Origin: Beroe forskalii
Taxonomy: Eukaryota; Ctenophora; Nuda; Beroida; Beroidae
Direction of reading: 5' to 3'
DNA length: 64,000 nt
Assembly: GCA_011033025.1 (NCBI GenBank)
Contig: WFMF01000318.1
Span: forward strand, 1 to 64,000
Shown: in pieces, positions 29,118 to 42,860 of the stretch
How positions within the stretch are numbered: position 1 is the first letter of the stretch
Layout: every line of letters starts with the position of its first letter
Position numbers and translations under genes: made by a program
The notes under the pieces: generated by a model
The model's input: the letters and a program-made list of their open reading frames with translations, nothing else
Databases searched by the model: none
What the model was told of the DNA's origin: nothing

Positions 29118-32100
29118 CTGAAAATGGAGAGGGATCTATAATAATCTCTCTTAGAGAAGAGTTCATAACAGTTTATCTATGTCGCCTCAAAATTCTTTGA
29201 GACGAAAAATGGGAATTTTCGGATAACCACACAGCTTTAAACTAAATAATAGCCTCAAACTCTCAAATAAAATGACAGTTGAACGCTATAACATGCAACA
29301 TATTATGTCTTCTATGATATTTGCAGGAGAGGGGCAATATTTATGAGTCGCATGTTTTACAATAAATTTGTGGTAATTTTACCTGAAAATGGAGTTCAAT
29401 TTCAAAAAATTTTTAATTCTTGAAGGTGATACCTAAATGGGAATTTTCAGAAAGCCACAGCTTTTAACTAAAATAAAAGCTGCCATAAGCTGCCAGCTGA
29501 GCGCCTGAGGAGCAATATTTATGAGTCGCATGTTTTACGATAAATTTGTGACAAATTCATCACAAATTGATCAAGTTTTTTCAGAAATATATCGTTATAT
29601 CACTATATCAGCTACCTATGTATTTTTTGTCTCGGCTATAACATGCAACATTAAACTACATCAGCTACCTTTGAATTTGGTGTCTCGGCTGACTAATTGC
29701 TGGCCGACAACAAGGGACGCAAGGGAGAGGAAGAGAGTTGCCGTCAGCATACTAGCGCATTTCACTCAAACACGGTACCAAGTTAGGAACAGTGCCACAA
29801 GTTAGGAACAGTCCCAAGTTAAGTTTCCCAAGTAAAGAACATTGTCCCAAGTTAAGAACAGTGTTCGGTGTCCCAAGTTAAGAATATTGTAAACATCATG
29901 GTCCCCAGTTTTGGGGAGGACTTCAAGACGTCCCATTGTCTGGGCAGAGCGCCGGAACACATACAGGAAAGGAAGGTATGCAAAAGTCAGAAACAATCTC
30001 AGATGAAAATTCGAAAAAAATAGCAGAAGGCTAAAAGTATAACAAAACAATTTTCAGATAGCGATAAATAATATGAGACCTATAAGAAAAAGACGCACGT
30101 TTTACCAAACGAAGAACATCGGAAAATATCAAAAACGTCCGAAATCTATCAAACATCCTAAGAACGAACCGACCTTGGATCACAAAGGTGAATTAGAGTC
30201 ACTCCCTACGATTATCACTACTACAAAGTCATTGGAAATACGAGCCGAAGGTAGTAAAGAATATATGCGGATTATTCCAAATGATATGAACATTCATTCA
30301 CTGAGAAGTGGGATAAATAAACATGATTTAAAGACGATTTATATAAACACGTTGAGATAGTAACAGTCACAAGACATCCCATTTAGGGGGATGACAGATC
30401 ATCATCAGGGAGACGTCCTGTTATAATATTCCTATAAGAATCCTGATGATAACATAACAAATATACTTAATCCCTATAAGAATCCTGATGATAACATAAC
30501 AAATAAATATAATATGAAGTCACCCAGTTTATAGTGAAATACAGAGCCTCGCGAGGGAAAATAAGGTCACAAGAACGCAAAGAAGACTGCCAAATATACG
30601 ACTTAGCTGATTATTTAAACACATATTATTGGCTGCAGTGATATAAGTACCTTATCAGTGGAAAACCTACTATGGGTGCTCTCAGAAGTGGGCAAAAGTA
30701 GCAAATACCACGGATTTATTTGCCCTGGTCCATTAAATCACAGCTAAATATAGGGTAAATATACATGATCCAACACACCCTGGCAGTTATCTGTCGCAGG
30801 AATTTATATAATCTCAAGTTTTAACGGTAATCAGGTAAAATCCTTAGCATAGGGGCATGATACAAATATTAATAACTTAATTTAACATATTATTATTATT
30901 ACCTATGTAACCAATGGACAATATATATTAATTCAAATTTGTCACTCTTACATTAATTTGGGCGTGTTTAAATATGTCCGGCCCCCGGAAAAGATGATAA
31001 TCGGAAAAAATCAATAATTTGTTACAGGAAGGCACAAATTCCTTAATGTCAGACATAATCCCTCTGACATTGATATAGAGATCAGCTGTAGCCAGGAAGG
31101 GTTATTGTTACATCGAAACACAAGGAAATATTATTTAATCAATTACGAAATATATGGTTTACAGGAAAACGGGCTTACAATATTATCATGTTGGTGAGCC
31201 ATTTCTTCATTTGGTTACTATAATTCAATTACATATACTAATAATCATGGCGAAACAAACAAAAACAAGATAAAACTAGAAGTTTCTGGCTGTACATTCT
31301 ACGCTTTTTCCCTAAATTCCTTCAAATTATCGGCATAAAACGTCGCTCAAAGATCAAAACAAAGGCCGAACAATCTAGAAGAGATCTTACAGAGGAATAG
31401 GATGCCAGAGCTCCAGCTGATTACTGAATATATAATCTAATTAAATCTTACGACACAGCCCCAGATTACGACACAGCCCAAATAATATAATATTTGAAGT
31501 GTAATGCCAGGTCTCTCCAAAGACTTATGGAGGTGGACGTGATAATTAATTCCCGGAGATAAGGACATGTACACATAATTATAGGAAAGTACCACGTCAG
31601 GCTGAAAATGTAGGTATACCTGACGACGATAATCACATGATTTTCGAAAGCTCCTGATTTAAAGTTTATCGTATCATTTAAACGTTTTAACTTGCTCTCT
31701 AAATTAGGTATACCTACTACGTATTTTGGTTCATAGATTTTTAGCGGATATATGCGTATTTATTGCCCTTGTAATTTCGCCAAGAATTATAATTTAAGAT
31801 GGGTTAAAATGAGAGTTGAGATTCTTGAGATCGTTCACCAAGAAAGTTCACCTGGAAAGTTGGCCATGGGGCACAGAGCAAGTAACCGTTTGTGCCACGT
31901 ATGCACTATGCAGTCATGGGTATTATCAGTAAATATGAGTAATAAATATGAGTAAATATTATGACCCTCGCGTGTCGACAAAAATAGCAAAATTTAATAA
32001 GTTCAATTTAAATTCATTATTAACATGTTTTGAGGGTGAGTCCGCCTAAGTTCTCCTTTAGGAAAGTCGGCGTTCCTCCAGACTACCGAAAAATGCGATG

Positions 32101-32550
32101 TAATCAGCGGAGAAAACAAATAACAACAAATAAAAGCTGAAAATTTAACGTAGGAGTAACAGCCATTCTTGTTCCTTAACCACGCCCATTTCCTAATATG
32201 GAATAATTGACCTGGAAACGGTGGATGTACACACTATAGCAACAAAATACAACGGAAAGCATACAGAAAGGCGTGTTTCCCATAATCCGGTTACGAAGTG
32301 AACTAATCCCATAGCTCGGTCAGGAATCATAGATCCGTTAAAGTGACGTCATTATGACACTTCAAAGTGGTAAGTTGATGAGTTCAATTCACCTAATTTC
32401 CGCGCTAAGTCACAGTTTTTCCTACATATTTTATAATGTGTAAGGCTCCACAAACGGTAGCTTAACTATTAATCACATTACTGATCTACGATTCAACTAG
32501 TGATATTATGCGAAAAATTATGCAATATACTACCGGGTTCATAAATATAA
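29118..32550. other. Gene-poor AT-rich region
   Basis: No credible exon. Two copies of TTTATGAGTCGCATGTTTTAC (29339 and 29519) mark a local duplication of about 180 bp. A 41-43 bp unit with CCTATAAGAATCCTGATGAT is tandemly duplicated at 30429-30506. Repeated CCAAGTTAAG/GAACAGT phrases occur at 29800-29885. Confidence 0.5.
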
Positions 32551-32557
32551 CGATTTG

Positions 32558-32790
32558 CTATGAGAATACCAATATATTGGAGGTCAGAGTGAAGATGATA
32601 GGCGATTGGATGCCCTCAAAATAAGCAATAAAATGCACGATGCTGATGTCATAATCAACCGCCTGTTCCTGGTGTGTGCCCCAAGAGTCAAAGGTTCTAG
32701 CCGCTAATGATGTAACAGTTTGAAGGAAATCAGAAGATTCCCAGAATGCTGCAGAAATGCATCTCACAGAAACCCGAGATGACGATGATT
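32558..32790 (-). other. Coding-like fragment, unrecognised
   Basis: An open minus-strand frame with ordinary amino-acid composition (SSDFLQTVTSLAARTFDSWG, QEQAVDYDISIVHFIAYFEG) before a stop. It could be an exon or decayed gene piece of the minus-strand gene to its left, but no splice borders were verified. Confidence 0.25.
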
Positions 32791-33136
32791 TTACGAATTT
32801 GTGAAGGAATGTTCGCCCACATTCAGCAAATCATTGGGCCGGGAATAGGGAAACTAAAGAAGGGTATAGTTTCCTCCTTCTTTTTCTTGAAATTCTAATG
32901 AATGTAGGTACACGGAAAAGGTTTCATGATTTGAGTTAATAAACTGGTAATGAAAGAACAACCATATCAGGCTAACCGCTAATGTCAAGCTTTGGTCTGG
33001 TGGCTGGCACCTTATCACATGATATCGTACATTGTACATTATAAGGTTAACCAAGCCGGCTAGCCTTATAAAATATCTAAACACAGCAAATCTGAAATCG
33101 TTTGCTTATGAATTAAATTGCTTCTGTCTTTCGGAA

Positions 33137-33252
33137 AAATGTCCGAGTTCGGACTCTAGCCCGACACGAACATCTGTCCGAGTTCGGACTCTAGCCCGAC
33201 ACGAACATCTGTCCGAGTTCGGACTCTAGCCCGACACGAACATCTGTCCGAG
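33137..33252. repeat. 35-bp tandem repeat, about 3.3 copies
   Basis: Unit GTCCGAGTTCGGACTCTAGC plus CCGACACGAACATCT, nearly identical copies. GTCCGAGTTCGGAC is itself a near-palindrome. Confidence 0.95.
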
Positions 33253-36200
33253 TTGATGATTCCAGGTTTCGGACATACAACAATGGTAATAATGTTGCGA
33301 TATACACGCCTCTTGTTGTAATACAATGTCCGTGTCGGATAAATGTCTAGAATCATGAAAATTAGATTGATTATTATGGTTCGTCAATAATTGAAGGTTG
33401 GGCAAACCCCTCCATTAAGCCGCTGAATCTAGGAATTTAGAAGACAGATGAAGTGTATTTTTGTACCAACGTTAATAGCATTTTCAATGCTATATGGAAA
33501 CCACTCAAAAGAGCTGCAAAATGGAAACAGCAATCAGAACCATTGATTAATGAGTTAATGAATACGCATTTTCACGATGCATTTGACAATTATCAACAAC
33601 TTGAGCGGAAGATAGCCCCCTCCCCCTCCCCCGACAAAATCTTATGGTCAGTGTAAGTCTTAAGGTTAGGGACGGGTCTGGGGCGTTTGTCTGGGGAAGC
33701 TCTTGTCAGTCAATCGAAAGCTTGCATACTCGATCTTTCGATAGAATAGAAGAAATGAAAACAAAATCGATACAGGTAAAATAATAAAATAAATGTATTT
33801 ACACGATAGAAGGATTACCTAATACCTATTGCTATTGCGACATAATATGTGATTACACAACCAAGATTTATTAATCAAGTAGGTATGGATTCAGGTAGGT
33901 ATGGATTCAAGTAGGTATGGATGGCTTTTATGAACACAGCTTTTGCATTTCTAAGTTTCTACTGTTTTGCCACCCATGATAATGCAAGAGTCGCGAAGTC
34001 GATAGTATAGCTTTCATCACTGATGATTATATGATTATTCGGCATTCCCTAAAACTTTTAAGTAGGTAGGTACCAAGCGGCTTAAAATCCTACAAAACTG
34101 AAATACTGATTCTCTCAGAATAAACTCGAAAAGAATTCTATGAGTGGCGACAAGAAGTATAAAAACATATGATTGGTGATATAGCAATATGTTTTAACAT
34201 GCGATTGCTAAGTATTGATTTGTGAAAAGCTGTTCAATACAGCTTGATTATGTTCACAGCTCTCCTACTCCGAAACCGCATCTTTAAACTCAAAAGCTGT
34301 CATCGAAATGAGCAATATCGGGCTGATTCTTCGAACTCCAGTGGTCATGCTACGGTAGTTTTCAGAAATTTCGGAACTTCGGAGAAAGGTAGAAGTTAAA
34401 CTTAGGTGTGGCTCGGTACGGGTAAACATAGTTTGCAAAGTCTGGGGTGAAATCCTACTTTGTTTTCATGTATCGGAGTATCGGGTCTTTCAGAGGCTTC
34501 ACTATTTTATTGAGTGCAATATTAAAAGAATTCTGTTTCTCGGCGAATTAAAACCGTTTTTAGAATTAACAATATCGTGGCATGATTATCCAATATTAGT
34601 GTCAAACTTTATTTATTTTACTCAAAAACTCAAAATGTACTTATATGTATGAATGAAATCGTTCCTGACACAGAACTGCTCCGGACAAAAATAAAATATA
34701 CGACAAAAAACTGGAAATTAGAGCAAAAGAGACGACTCGAGGGGCACACGTTGGGAAGTCGAGGAGTCTTATCAGTCTAATTCATTATATTTGCTAATTA
34801 TTTACCTGCGGAATAAACTGCACAAGTCTCTGCAGACTCCATTTGAAAAGGGTGCACCTTTCATTAATAAAATGGAAATATATCCCGTATTATTACCAGT
34901 TACATAATATATTCCCTTTTTCCGTGGGTACATATATTAACGGAATGATTAGATTTATGCGGCAAAGTAGATTACTAAATTAACATTCGGCAGGTAAATA
35001 TAATTTTTGGGGCAAACCATTGAAATAAAATCCAAATAAAATGGCGCATATATATTATTCGATACTTAACAATGAACCTACTAATTCTTTGGACGGTTTG
35101 GGACTCAATTTGGTGCACATGCATTGATCAATGAATGGAACTAATCAAGACGCACATTTTACAGTGCGCGCAATTTACTTTTTAAAGAATTTCTGTCGAA
35201 ACAAGAACATTTTTACGCGTTTTCATCGATCGATATACATATAAACATACTTATGTTATGGGTTATCCTGGAACAAAACTTCCACATTCAACAATCAACA
35301 AGCGTATTGAGCTGTCACATTAAAATACAAGGAATCTGTTTAAAAGAGCCTGGGTCGTCAGTGTAGAGATGACTAATGGAATTATTGATTGAGGATGGAA
35401 TAATTGGATCGTTTTTTATTTATTTGAGAATTAATCTATGAGCATAATTTTAAATGTGTACCTACCAATGCGTTATTCCTTTCTGGTTTTTAATCGTTGT
35501 CGCCTACTCTCTATAGAGACTTGGATTTATCATATCTTCTGATCTGAAAATAGGTGATTTCAGCTTTTTTTGATGCACGTAATACTGAAATACAAACAAG
35601 AATTGCACCCGTTACCAATTTGCAGGCGCTTAATTTCCCTCCCCCGAGCTTGAAGAAAATATTAATAGAAACGCGCAATTCTAAATGCATGTGGGACATG
35701 GGCAGCTTCGATCCACGTTGATGAGCTTTTTAACAACGCAATTGAATTACTTCACGAAGTTATTTATTTCATAAACTCCGTAGTTTGCCATGGTTTTCAC
35801 GCAAGCAACTATTACTATAGCATTGATGATTCAATTTCATGTCGACGGACGTTGCCCGTATATTTCTTCTGACTGGATGGCTATCAAAAGTGACGTCCAA
35901 AGTGTGGAACGTTGCGCCGCGCGCGTGGGTAGGGTAACATCCTACGAATTTCATGATATACAATTTCATGATACAGTAATTTGTTTTTCCACCATAAATT
36001 GTTCAAAATTGCTAGAATTTCAAACATTGGTAAAGTGTTGACTCGGCGCTTGAATTTTCGCTAAAATTTGATAGGCTAACTAAAGCTTAACATGAGCGCG
36101 CAACGCATGATGTTGAGCCGCAGCGCCGCGCACAAAACTGTTCGATATGTACATCCATCCTAATCTTGCGGAGTGAATTGCGCGCAACTGCGCGCGCAAT

Positions 36201-36300
36201 TAAGGTTGCTACGCGACTCCACCTGATGGTACCATTGTTGACGAAATCTCCCTCAAATATGTGGACATCTCCCTCAAATTTTGTGGACATATCTCCCTCG
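33253..36300. other. Gene-poor region with repeat pieces
   Basis: No exon identified. Contains the short repeat shared with 25.5 kb (35590-35645) and the GGATGGCTATCAAA...GTAACATC repeat (35875-35946) also found at 59636-59736. The rest was not recognised. Confidence 0.5.
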
Positions 36301-36306
36301 GACTTT

Positions 36307-36452
36307 CCGGGCACTTTCCAGAAATTACAGTAGTTGTATTGCAAATCTGGACCTGCTATGCACATATCCTATTTCTCACCTTCCCAAACACGATCTCTGC
36401 TAACCCTCTCATTTGCCTTTTTGTATTCACAAAAAGGCCAATGGGGAGGGAA
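36307..36452. repeat. Full copy of interspersed repeat (empty site)
   Basis: GGGCACTTTCCAGAAATTACAG through CACATATCCTATTTCTCACC to GCCAATGGGGAGGGAAAAAA. Shows the uninterrupted form of the repeat split at 26411/27665. Confidence 0.85.
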
Positions 36453-39400
36453 AAAAATTCAACCTCCATCCAAAATTCCCTTTGCTGGTCATGTGTTTGT
36501 TTCGCTGGTTCTTTTCTATTGTTGCTGAACTTGGGTTTTGCTTACTCTCCAGTGCCAAATAGAAGGGGGGTCGAAATAAACGTCTTTGGTTAGAGAATTA
36601 GCAAAATCACCGCAAATTTATTCTAAGAAATCCAAAGAATAGATAAACGGGGAGAGTAAAAGGAATACCGAATCTCGATCCAGCGTAAACTCAATTCGCT
36701 ATTGAGGAATAAACTTAACTGCCTTTTTTAAAAAGTTATATTTATTTTTTATCTACAAAAACACACCTAAGTTGCAGTGATTCGATCAACTCATGCCTGT
36801 GGTTTCTAACTATGTGGAACATTGCCAGTCTCCTCTTGGGTTTAAGAAGTTTCCTACCTCATGTCTGTTTAAAAGTATGTCCCAGCGGCCACCACTCTGC
36901 CTCACTACACAATCAATCAATTTTAGTAGAATCAATTTTAGTAGAATCAATTTTAGTAGAATTAACCACTACTCATTTATCACAATTCATAGCAGACTCG
37001 GTGGCATTCTCGACACCTTAGCACTAAATTCATTCTGGGCATCAACCAATATATTCAAAACCCCTTTTAGACTACCCCATTGTACTAAATCTAACCTCTC
37101 CCTGAAAATTTTTCTGAGAAGTTTATAATGGTGAACCTGTATTTTGAGATCTTGATCAACTCAAATTATCCAAAAAGAGGGAATTCGCATTGTTCAACAG
37201 AAAATTAGGAACTTTATATGAACTATCTAATCACCAATTTGCGAAAACGTTTATTATGAAAAGATTTGTAAACCTTGCTAACTAGTCAATAGCAGCTCAA
37301 TAAATGGTAAAATTTGAAATCCACAACACACCACAAAAACCAAGAATAGCTGAAGTGAGCCACAAGCATGCGCGCGCAGCTATCGCGGCAAAATTATGCT
37401 TGGTCAATAATATTTCATCACTGAAATGTCGTGTGAATTTTGCGCCCAATTTTAGCAGTAGATGAATCCCCCGAATTACCGGCACTTGTGACAAAATAGA
37501 AAGTTGTGTTTTTGGGTCATTTAACCTGTTTTGTTGGTTCCACGTCAGTTGAATGTTTACTAGAAGAAATAAATCAACATCTCATCAAAAAAGTCGATTT
37601 TTTGTCCGTGATGACCGATTTTTCGTTTTTTACTGTATTTTCAGGCTATGTCAATATCGCAATATTACCTGAAAAAATCGAAAATTTTGGATCAGAATCA
37701 TGTTTTTATGTCTTACTTTGACATTCTGAACGGTTTAAAAGTGATTCCGAACAAATTTGGAAAATTTTGGAAAATTTATTTTTTGTGTCACCATGATGTC
37801 ATGATGTCATCACTGTGTCATCATTAACTCTAAAACGGCTCAGACAGTGTCTAAGGACCTTCTACTATGATATCTTATCACTTAAGTGAGTCAAAGTAGA
37901 CAGAAACTCGTTATTTTGCTTTGTCACGTTTTTGTCACGTTTTTGTTACATGCCGGTAATTTGCCGGTAATTCGGCGGATTCATGAACTCAATTTTAGAA
38001 ATTTGATGTTTTGCCAGATTTGGAACAAATGTCGACATATTCGTGACTAGTCATCACATAGCCACGAGTTCAATGCCCAAACATGTTAGAATGTTCAAAA
38101 CATCATAGCTAAGGTCTAAGCTTTTGAAAGCTCTGAGTATATACCCCTATTTTGTTCCCAAATGTCGAAAACATTACTCCTTTAAACTAAATTCTTTAAA
38201 TGACGGCCGAAAATCATTTAGAAATCGACAATAAAACAAAACACTTACCTTACCAATTCAGCATTCTTCTAAAAGGGGCTATGCTGAAGTGCAGCGGACG
38301 GTCCTTCATAAGGGTGGCAATTGACACCGCTCTACGTCAAACTACGCCGCCTTTGACACCACTACGCTTCGCGTCTCGGTCACATAACGCTCGTCAAAGT
38401 ACCAACATTCTATACCTATACGATAAAAGCATCAATATCATTGAGGTCAATCAACCAACTGGATTCTTCATTCAATAGTATCCCCACGCACCATCGTTTG
38501 CATAGATACCTGTCCTCTACTTTTCACATTTAATTCAACATATCAGCCTCACCACTACCCTAGGCACTACCGTTACCCCTCAGAGTTGATTGTTAGATGT
38601 GAGGGGTCTTGTCGTTTGGCGCATCATGGCAAACACATCTTACCTACATACTTAGCATCATCAAAACAACTCACAATGAACTTTGTTTTCCTAATTATAA
38701 TTATCATAGTGCCTTATTGTGATTCTCATTATAGTCTAATTTATGCTATTGTCTGCCTGTGACTAATGAAAACAAAGCTAGAACTGAGTGGTAAGGGCGT
38801 CATGTAAACATAACTTCACAACTGTAATAGGACAGCAGTTAGATGCACATCTATGCACATAAGAACAGGACTGAAGCCTTGTTGAATTTGCACAATATGC
38901 ATCGAAATGATTAGAATATAGCAGTGCCATCAGGGTTGTTATCCTTGCTAATTCTGAAGAAAAATACACATTTTTTCTAAAAAGTACGCGGCTTATCATA
39001 AAAACGAAAAAATTTCAATAGGGATTGTGAAAAAGTTAAAATAACGCGAAAAATATCCGAAATACGTGGCGAAATAACGCGATGATACGGCTGATTTAAA
39101 ATTGAAGCAAATTAATTTAAAATTGAAGACGAAAAAATACGGCAGTTTCTGCCAAGAAGTAAAAATCGTATTTTCTGCCGTATTAAAAAAATGTTTAAAA
39201 CAATATACGTATTATATGTGTACGTATATTACGTATATTAATTCCGTAATAACTTAGTTTCTTTCATGATTGAATTTATTGATAATTTGAATTTATAAGA
39301 TGTATATTTAGTTTTAGCGTAGAATTAGCATTGTTCTTGTATTGTAATTTAGGTCTTGACATTTTATTGACATAAAGTTAACAATTCTGTATTTTAACCA

Positions 39401-39890
39401 ATTTATAATTTTGTAGCTAAGGATGTAACCACGAAGTATACACTACAAAATTGTGTGTTTGACTGACTAACCAACCACATAATCATGTGTACGTATATAT
39501 ATGTGTGTGCCGTAAATAGAGACACATCTTTATGTAGAGGTTGAAAAGGCACTACTTTTCCTTTTCACCGCCCTTTTGACGTGTCATGTGTCTTCGAGCA
39601 CACTCATGACCGTGAGGCAATGCGGGAAGCGGGGAGCCTTTGTGCTATTACTCTATTACACATCTTCTTGTTCCTTTGTTCTCTTATGACAATGAACAAT
39701 GTGAAATGCCCTGAACTACTAAGGGTTATAAATTTCAATATTTCATGGGTTTTGTTCAATCTACCAATCAATGGAAGTGATGGGCACATTCTTTAATTTA
39801 TTCCAAGAAGTTAACGGTATTCTTATTTAGTAGATATTTCTGTGGAAAACAAATTACCGGTAAAACTTGGCATTTAACTTTTTTTAAGTG
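36453..39890. other. Gene-poor region
   Basis: Only low-complexity items: three copies of TCAATTTTAGTAGAA (36917-36960) and AT-rich sequence. No splice-supported exon. Confidence 0.5.
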
Positions 39891-39901
39891 TTTAACTGTT
39901 A

Positions 39902-40574
39902 GTTCGGGTTATTCAACTGTTTACTAAGCACCAAATCGACAGCACTTGACTCCTTGGTTTGATCCTGCCCCCAGAAGAGCAGAAGGGATTTTTTGACTAC
40001 AGTACTGTGAGGAGAGCAAGGTCGCAATTGCGTGGTGTAACCTTGGTAAAAAGCGAGGCTGAGTCCGAGTCCAAGGTCGATCATTGCAATGAACATTTTT
40101 CTGAAGGAACTACTTAGTACAGAATATTTATACGCCACGAATTTTATACGGATATTATTTATGCGACATTCAATTTATACGATTTTATCAGCCACCAAGA
40201 AAATAGAAATTCGGTTTGATGAATTCAGTAAAAAAAGATCTTTAAATTGATTATTCAATGTTAGACAAGAGAACGGGTCCAGGTCCACTAAGCCATCAGT
40301 ATCTCTTATATGTTTTGAGTATCACGTATTCTTTTCACTGCTTAAGTGATAACAGCTACAGACCATCCTTCCTAAAGTAAGTAAATGCCTTTGATGCTGT
40401 CTTTGTTATTGCATGCAGAGTTCGAAGAACAGCTTTTCCTGTATTTACATTGATGCCATCTATTCGTGGAGAAATGTTAAGGCATCTAGCAATCTCAGCA
40501 CTAATATACTCGGCACCAGTTTCCTGTTCAATACGTTTCAACGTACGGTTGACAGTCAGATCAAGTGGCGACAA
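39902..40574 (-). other. Two coding-like minus-strand frames, unrecognised
   Basis: Frames at 40356-40574 (TLKRIEQETGAEYISAEIAR, TGKAVLRTLHAITKTASKAF) and 39899-40105 (AMIDLGLGLSLAFYQGYTTQ, KSLLLFWGQDQTKESSAVDL) have natural-looking composition and end in stops. They could be exons of one small gene or a decayed transposon gene. Borders were not proven and no family was recognised. Confidence 0.25.
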
Positions 40575-41003
40575 GAATGGAAAATTTGTAGGTACGACAT
40601 AATTTATACTTCATAAATTTTATACGGCATGAAATTCAAACGAAAAAATCAAAATAAATAATGTGATAATAATGTATAAATATTCTATTCAAGTACGATT
40701 GCACAACAGACAGGCAGCGAACTGGTTTCATAAAATCGCCTCGTACTCTCATACATTTTTTGAAGTTACAGGTGTTTTAGATAGGACGAGAGTTATGTTC
40801 TATGGAATAAAGTAAGCTCTTTCAATAGAGCCGATTTTCACTCATAACTACTAATCTCAATGTCACTGTAAGTGCTGCAGCTGGTATAAAATTCGTCAAA
40901 AATGGCGATTTTGATTCTTGAGAATTGAGATTATTCTTTAAGTTCATGTAAATACACATGAATAACTAGGTTCAGAGTTCTACAGCAGAAATTCAAGAAT
41001 ACC

Positions 41004-41185
41004 AGATGTTAGGAGAATCTAGATGTTACTTTCGAGTCCTAGAATAGTAGAATCTAGATGTTACTTCCCAGTTCTAGAATAGTAGAATCTAGATGTTACT
41101 TCCCAGTTCTAGAATAGTAGGATCTAGATGTTACTTCCCAGTTCTAGAATAGTAGAATCTAGATGTTACTTCCGAGTTCTAGACA
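41004..41185. repeat. 35-bp tandem repeat, about 5 copies
   Basis: Unit AGAATCTAGATGTTACTTCC plus CAGTTCTAGAATAGT with few changes. Confidence 0.95.
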
Positions 41186-41299
41186 AAGAATTTTGTCAGA
41201 GAAGCACAGCTGCTTAAAACAGTGAATCACGTGCACCTGTGCTACTACTTTCCTGTTTACCTTAATCACATCATCATAACACCCGGGGCTCAAGAAGTA

Positions 41300-41515
41300 C
41301 CAAACGACCGGTTACCATTTCTCAATAAATCCGGTTACGGTTTCGGTTGGCTAAAAACACCAGTTAACCGGTATTTCGGTTTCGGTTCGGTTAACCGACC
41401 GATTTCCCTAAACGGTTAATTGCGAAATCAAAATATTCGGTTACGGTTTCGGTTTCGTTTGGCTGAAAACGCCGGTTAACCGGTATTTCGGTTTCGGTTC
41501 GGTTAACCGGTCGTT
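41300..41515. repeat. CGGTT-rich duplicated repeat
   Basis: Two copies (about 41332-41402 and 41438-41511) of CGGTTACGGTTTCGG...GTTAACCGGTATTTCGG, rich in GGTTAACC palindromes. Possibly ends of a decayed transposon. Confidence 0.7.
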
Positions 41516-42350
41516 TCCTATGAAGAAGACTGACATTTGAGCTATTTGGAAGCTTCCAACCTATTATAAAGTTATAAAGTTATTTCATGCGTCAATTAAA
41601 CCAACTAATGAACTCTAGTAGAGTCTTTAAAATCTTAAAAGTTTAAAAACAACAAACAACACAGCAATCAAACAGCTGGTTTTCTCAAAATATCACTTAC
41701 TTAATCAAAGCACAGTAAATTTTCTAACTTCTCGGAATTTATATGTTTTAAGAATTAAATTGAAGAATTTTGCACTTCCCATCTGTTTCATCGATTGAAC
41801 TAAACAAAACAACTAAACAAGGCTGAACAATGAACAGTAGCTCAGCTCGCTTTGCATTGTGCACTGCTACTCTGCTATAGTGCTATGTTAGGGGAACAAA
41901 AGAAAGAGATGTCAAAAAAAACTCTAAAGGTTCGCCGCCTCGCACCCCCACCAGAACTCGCAGAACAATGTAAGATCTTTAGCTCTTTAGTCCTTTAGTC
42001 TGAGGGCAAATAAAACAGTGCCCCCAACGCAATCCAGTCAGTTCCAGAATAGAGCCGTTCGCAGGCCCCGTTCATTGGGATGCCTATTTAATAAGCCGTT
42101 ACTTGCTCCTTTACCAAATTGATAAGCGTAATCAATTTTTCAGCACTGTTTACCCCCAATCTACCCACGTTATCAAGTATACAGTAGTTGATTAGTTGTA
42201 TTTGAGTAGAATAAGCCAAATTGAATCCCTTAGTGGTGCCCCTTGGTGTTTTCAATAATCAAACTATCACCTTGAAATTTACACATGACTACTTTATTAC
42301 TTTATTATGGGTTTTCCAATCACCCAGGAAAGCAGGAAGAAAGTAGGACC

Positions 42351-42417
42351 ATGTCGGTAAAAGACGTGGTATTTGTTTTGGCAGTCTCGCTACTGCTTGG
42401 AGTTGCAGACGCAGCAA
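42351..42417 (+). CDS. SRCR protein exon 1: signal peptide
   Basis: ATG then SVKDVVFVLAVSLLLGVADA, a standard signal peptide with a likely cleavage near ADA|AS. Donor A|GTTAGT leaves one base; with GT of exon 2 it makes Ser. The gene (42351-45895) encodes a small secreted or extracellular protein with two SRCR domains, each spread over two exons. Confidence 0.85.
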
Positions 42418-42665
42418 GTTAGTAAATGTTTTTGATGAAGAATATTTTAGATTTTTCAATACTTTCCATTATTATATTAATTAATTTCAATCATTGCTAG
42501 TACTGAAACAGTAGGTTCCGTGCAAGATTGGCTCTACTCCTTCTTCTCTTCTCTCACTATTATTGCAATGTTTCACTGTTCTAGTTTCCAAAAATCGTTA
42601 AATTCTCAAACTTATCACTTGATCATATTATAGTAGTATCACTAAAGAATCATCTTTCTCTACAG

Positions 42666-42853
42666 GTGATTTCTCGTTTGTGGACAATCGGATGAGAAAA
42701 TCTGATGGCAAGACATTATCTCTGCTCCTCTACAAAGGGGGCACCGTATGCGATGATTATTTCACCATCTACGCTGCAAATACCATCTGCAGGGATCTGG
42801 GTTTCACAAAGGCCAAAGAATACAAATCCGCTGGAAACTGGTCGGGGTATCAG
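42666..42853 (+). CDS. SRCR protein exon 2: first half of SRCR 1
   Basis: DFSFVDNRMRKSDGKTLSLL, LYKGGTVCDDYFTIYAANTI, CRDLGFTKAKEYKSAGNW. GTVCDD...A..ICR.LGF is the SRCR signature. Ends ..GYQ at GTAGAG, phase 0. Confidence 0.92.
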
Positions 42854-42860
42854 GTAGAGA

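Noticed and set aside
38200..38478. 92-residue plus-strand frame as a gene
   Set aside because: No homology-like motif, no splice or promoter context, and composition does not differ from chance frames nearby.
41290..41520. Telomere-like or centromere repeat from CGGTT words
   Set aside because: Only two imperfect copies, no regular array; more likely a decayed transposon piece.
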